From NCBI RefSeq assembly GCF_003054055.1, contig NZ_QBKI01000004.1, positions 404,373 to 468,372 of the forward strand: a stretch of 64,000 nt of DNA, in the 5' to 3' direction. Position 1 is the stretch's first letter; every line of letters starts with the position of its first letter. The notes beneath the pieces are model-generated. The model worked only from the letters and a program-made list of their open reading frames with translations, did not search any database and had not been told where the DNA came from. The translations under genes were made by a program, and so were the position numbers. Shown here one piece after another: positions 62,670 to 64,000 of this stretch. Source of the stretch: Pontibacter mucosus (GTDB taxonomy: Bacteria; Bacteroidota; Bacteroidia; Cytophagales; Hymenobacteraceae).

Positions 62670-63194
62670 TTAAGATTGATGTAGTTGCAGGAGCTGTTCC
62701 ACGTGCTGCGTGGCCTGCTGCAGGCGCTCCTGATGCTGCCCGCTTATCTCCACAAAGGGGGTTTGCAGCGCCTCCAGCTCCCGCTTGTACCACTCGTAGA
62801 AGAACTGGCGCAGGTGCGGGTGTTCGCGCTGCGGATCGGGCTCCCAGGGCAAATCAACGCCCATCAGCAGGCTAAGGTTATACTTTTGCTGCTGCAGTTC
62901 TTCCTCTATCCAGGCGGGGCAGTGGCCAAAGGCGTGCTCGCTCCAGATCTTGAGCACCAGCATGTCGGTATCGGCGAAAAGTATGGTATTCGCCTGCTCC
63001 TGCTGCTCGCGCTCCAGGGCCAGCTGCCCGCGGGCAATGTTTTCGATATCCTCCAAAGTATAGGGCCGGCCCAGGTTGCCAACATAAGTGCGGGCATACT
63101 CGGGCACCCACACGGTGTTATACCGCGCCGCCAGCTGCTCGGCCAGCGTAGACTTGCCCGTAGATTCCGGTCCGGTAATGGCGATTTTGATCAT
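62670..63194 (-). CDS. NadR-like ATP-binding kinase (nicotinamide riboside kinase-like)
   Basis: 174 residues. P-loop GPESTGKSTLAEQL (residues 8-21), VPEYARTYVGN and a second region DTDMLVLKIWSEHAFG match the ribosylnicotinamide kinase part of NadR. In Bacteroidota such genes are often next to PnuC/PnuT-type and TonB receptor genes under vitamin riboswitches; here a TPP-controlled receptor is 2 kb away on the same strand, but no PnuC is present. Substrate (nicotinamide riboside or thiamine-related) is unproven. Confidence 0.85.
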   Translation of the reverse strand: MIKIAITGPESTGKSTLAEQLAARYNTVWVPEYARTYVGNLGRPYTLEDIENIARGQLALEREQQEQANTILFADTDMLVLKIWSEHAFGHCPAWIEEELQQQKYNLSLLMGVDLPWEPDPQREHPHLRQFFYEWYKRELEALQTPFVEISGQHQERLQQATQHVEQLLQLHQS

Positions 63195-63402
63195 GGGGCA
63201 AAGGTCGGGAAAAATAATGAGGTGCGGAGGGATGGCAAGGTATACTTATGCCAGTATTTGGCCCACAGTTTGCTTCTTGTGATAAAGGTGTAAATTAGCA
63301 TGATACAAAAAGCTTTAGTATTCACTTTTGGATTTATAGGAGCCCTATTGGCTGCTCTTGTTGACAGTTACAGAGTTCCGTCTCCGCTTCTCGTTCCCGT
63401 AC

Positions 63403-63810
63403 ATGAAAAAAGAATTGCGCAACAGCGATGATGAGGTATACTTCACGGTTGAGGTAGACAGGAAAAATGGCTGGCTAAAAGGCTGCTGGTACGGTGCTGT
63501 ATCGATAGAGCAGGTGAAATCGGCCGTGCTGCTATATGTGGAAACGCTGCAGCGAACCCCTTACTCCAAGATACTTAACGACGCACGCAGCTACACCGGC
63601 TCTTTTCTGGATGCGAACGAGTGGCTGGAGCGCGTGTGCTTCCCGCCCGCTGTGCAGGCCGGGCTGACTTGCCTAGCCAGTTTGGTTCCGGAAGATCATG
63701 AAGGCAGGCTCGCCACAAAGGACCTGGGCAAACGAGCCTATGGGAATTTTAAGGTGCAAATTTATGACGACGAGGAGGAGGCTATAGAATGGCTAAAAGG
63801 CTGCCGTTAA
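63403..63810 (+). CDS. STAS/SpoIIAA-like domain protein
   Basis: 135 residues from ATG 63403. Pattern VDRKNGWLKGCWYGAVSIEQVKSAVLLYVE...YSKILNDARSYTGSFLDANEWLERVCFPPAVQAG fits the STAS-like 'SpoIIAA-like' fold common in Bacteroidota. Possibly a regulator of an anti-sigma or lipid-related protein; no partner is nearby. The start is uncertain because a longer frame exists upstream. Confidence 0.7.
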   Translation: MKKELRNSDDEVYFTVEVDRKNGWLKGCWYGAVSIEQVKSAVLLYVETLQRTPYSKILNDARSYTGSFLDANEWLERVCFPPAVQAGLTCLASLVPEDHEGRLATKDLGKRAYGNFKVQIYDDEEEAIEWLKGCR

Positions 63811-63921
63811 GGCCGCTTTTCTTTGTTACAGAGCGAAAAAGTGACAGCCCGGGCAATTTCTCTGCCCAGGCTGCCAGGTGAAAGTACGGTTTTTTCGATA
63901 CCGTAGAGGCTGTAAAATAAA

Positions 63922-64000
63922 CTGTGTCAAAGGATTAGGAGTATTACCTTTAACACAGTCACCATGGAAGAGAAAAACGAGCTGGATCTGGAAAAGATCA
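63922..64000 (+). mobile_element. Possible left end of an insertion sequence with truncated transposase
   Basis: An inverted repeat ACTGTGTCAAAGG (63924-63936 approximately) and CCTTTAACACAGT facing it match at 12 of 13 positions. Just after it, an ATG at 63964 opens a frame (MEEKNELDLEKI...) that runs out of the window. The layout recalls IS256-type elements, whose transposase starts similarly, but the fragment is too short to prove it. It may also be an ordinary gene with an operator. Confidence 0.4.

Noticed and set aside
63300..63431. 43-codon ORF with hydrophobic start before the STAS-like gene
   Set aside because: Overlaps the STAS-like start and has no independent support; could be real but too weak to annotate.
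1..64000. CRISPR arrays, tRNA and rRNA genes
   Set aside because: No regularly spaced identical repeats with unique spacers, and no tRNA T-loop or rRNA core sequences were seen on either strand.

Overview
The window looks like a chromosomal segment of a Bacteroidota species, most likely order Cytophagales near Pontibacter/Hymenobacteraceae. The placement is inferred from gene content: the gliding lipoprotein GldH, a fused SecDF, a Bacteroidota-type GlmU-like protein, BatD, type B L31, a TonB-dependent receptor under a TPP riboswitch, and several TAnnTTTG promoter elements of the Bacteroidota type. No rRNA, tRNA or CRISPR array was found.

Layout. 1-4 kb: 3' part of ftsH, a LUD-domain protein, lpxH and a secreted propeller-like protein in one operon, then an SMR transporter. 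4-8 kb: double-GNAT protein, GT4 glycosyltransferase and a convergent Wzx-like flippase. 8-14 kb: RicT-like PSP1 protein overlapping gldH, a membrane-anchored endonuclease/phosphatase-fold protein, a cold-shock protein and a 598-residue Gly/Ser/Tyr/Gln low-complexity protein. 14-25 kb: NmrA-like reductase, lipoprotein, MORN-type protein, very large SF1 helicase, acetyltransferase, esterase-like lipoprotein, Nudix hydrolase and methyltransferase. 26-32.5 kb: ComEA-like protein, an NSS transporter with a 52-residue MetS-like subunit, RmlD-like reductase, secreted cyclophilin and an AGCS symporter. 33-44 kb: housekeeping genes hemC, holB, glmU-like, rpmE2, PRTase, rdgB, udk, trkA-like and secDF. 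45-58 kb: Nfu protein, NhaD-type antiporter, aroC, batD, queG, ruvB, a PLD nuclease, a DUF559 cassette and an acyl-CoA dehydrogenase. 58-64 kb: thiamine-regulated TonB receptor, aldose epimerase-like protein, NadR-like kinase, STAS-like protein, and probably the left end of an insertion sequence cut by the window edge.

Between the ordinary genes lie four long non-coding repeat islands (about 25.2-26.1, 32.5-33.4, 43.9-44.8 and 47.5-48.4 kb). They share the same modules in the same order, two in each orientation, and consist mostly of short palindromic units. Smaller islands lie at 53.9, 55.9-56.5, 57.7-58.3 and 61.5-61.7 kb. One encloses a DUF559 nuclease gene between perfect 32-bp inverted repeats. 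In addition, the heptamer AAGTATA/TATACTT recurs throughout, inside genes in all frames and on both strands, far above chance. These repeat systems are the least explained part of the window.
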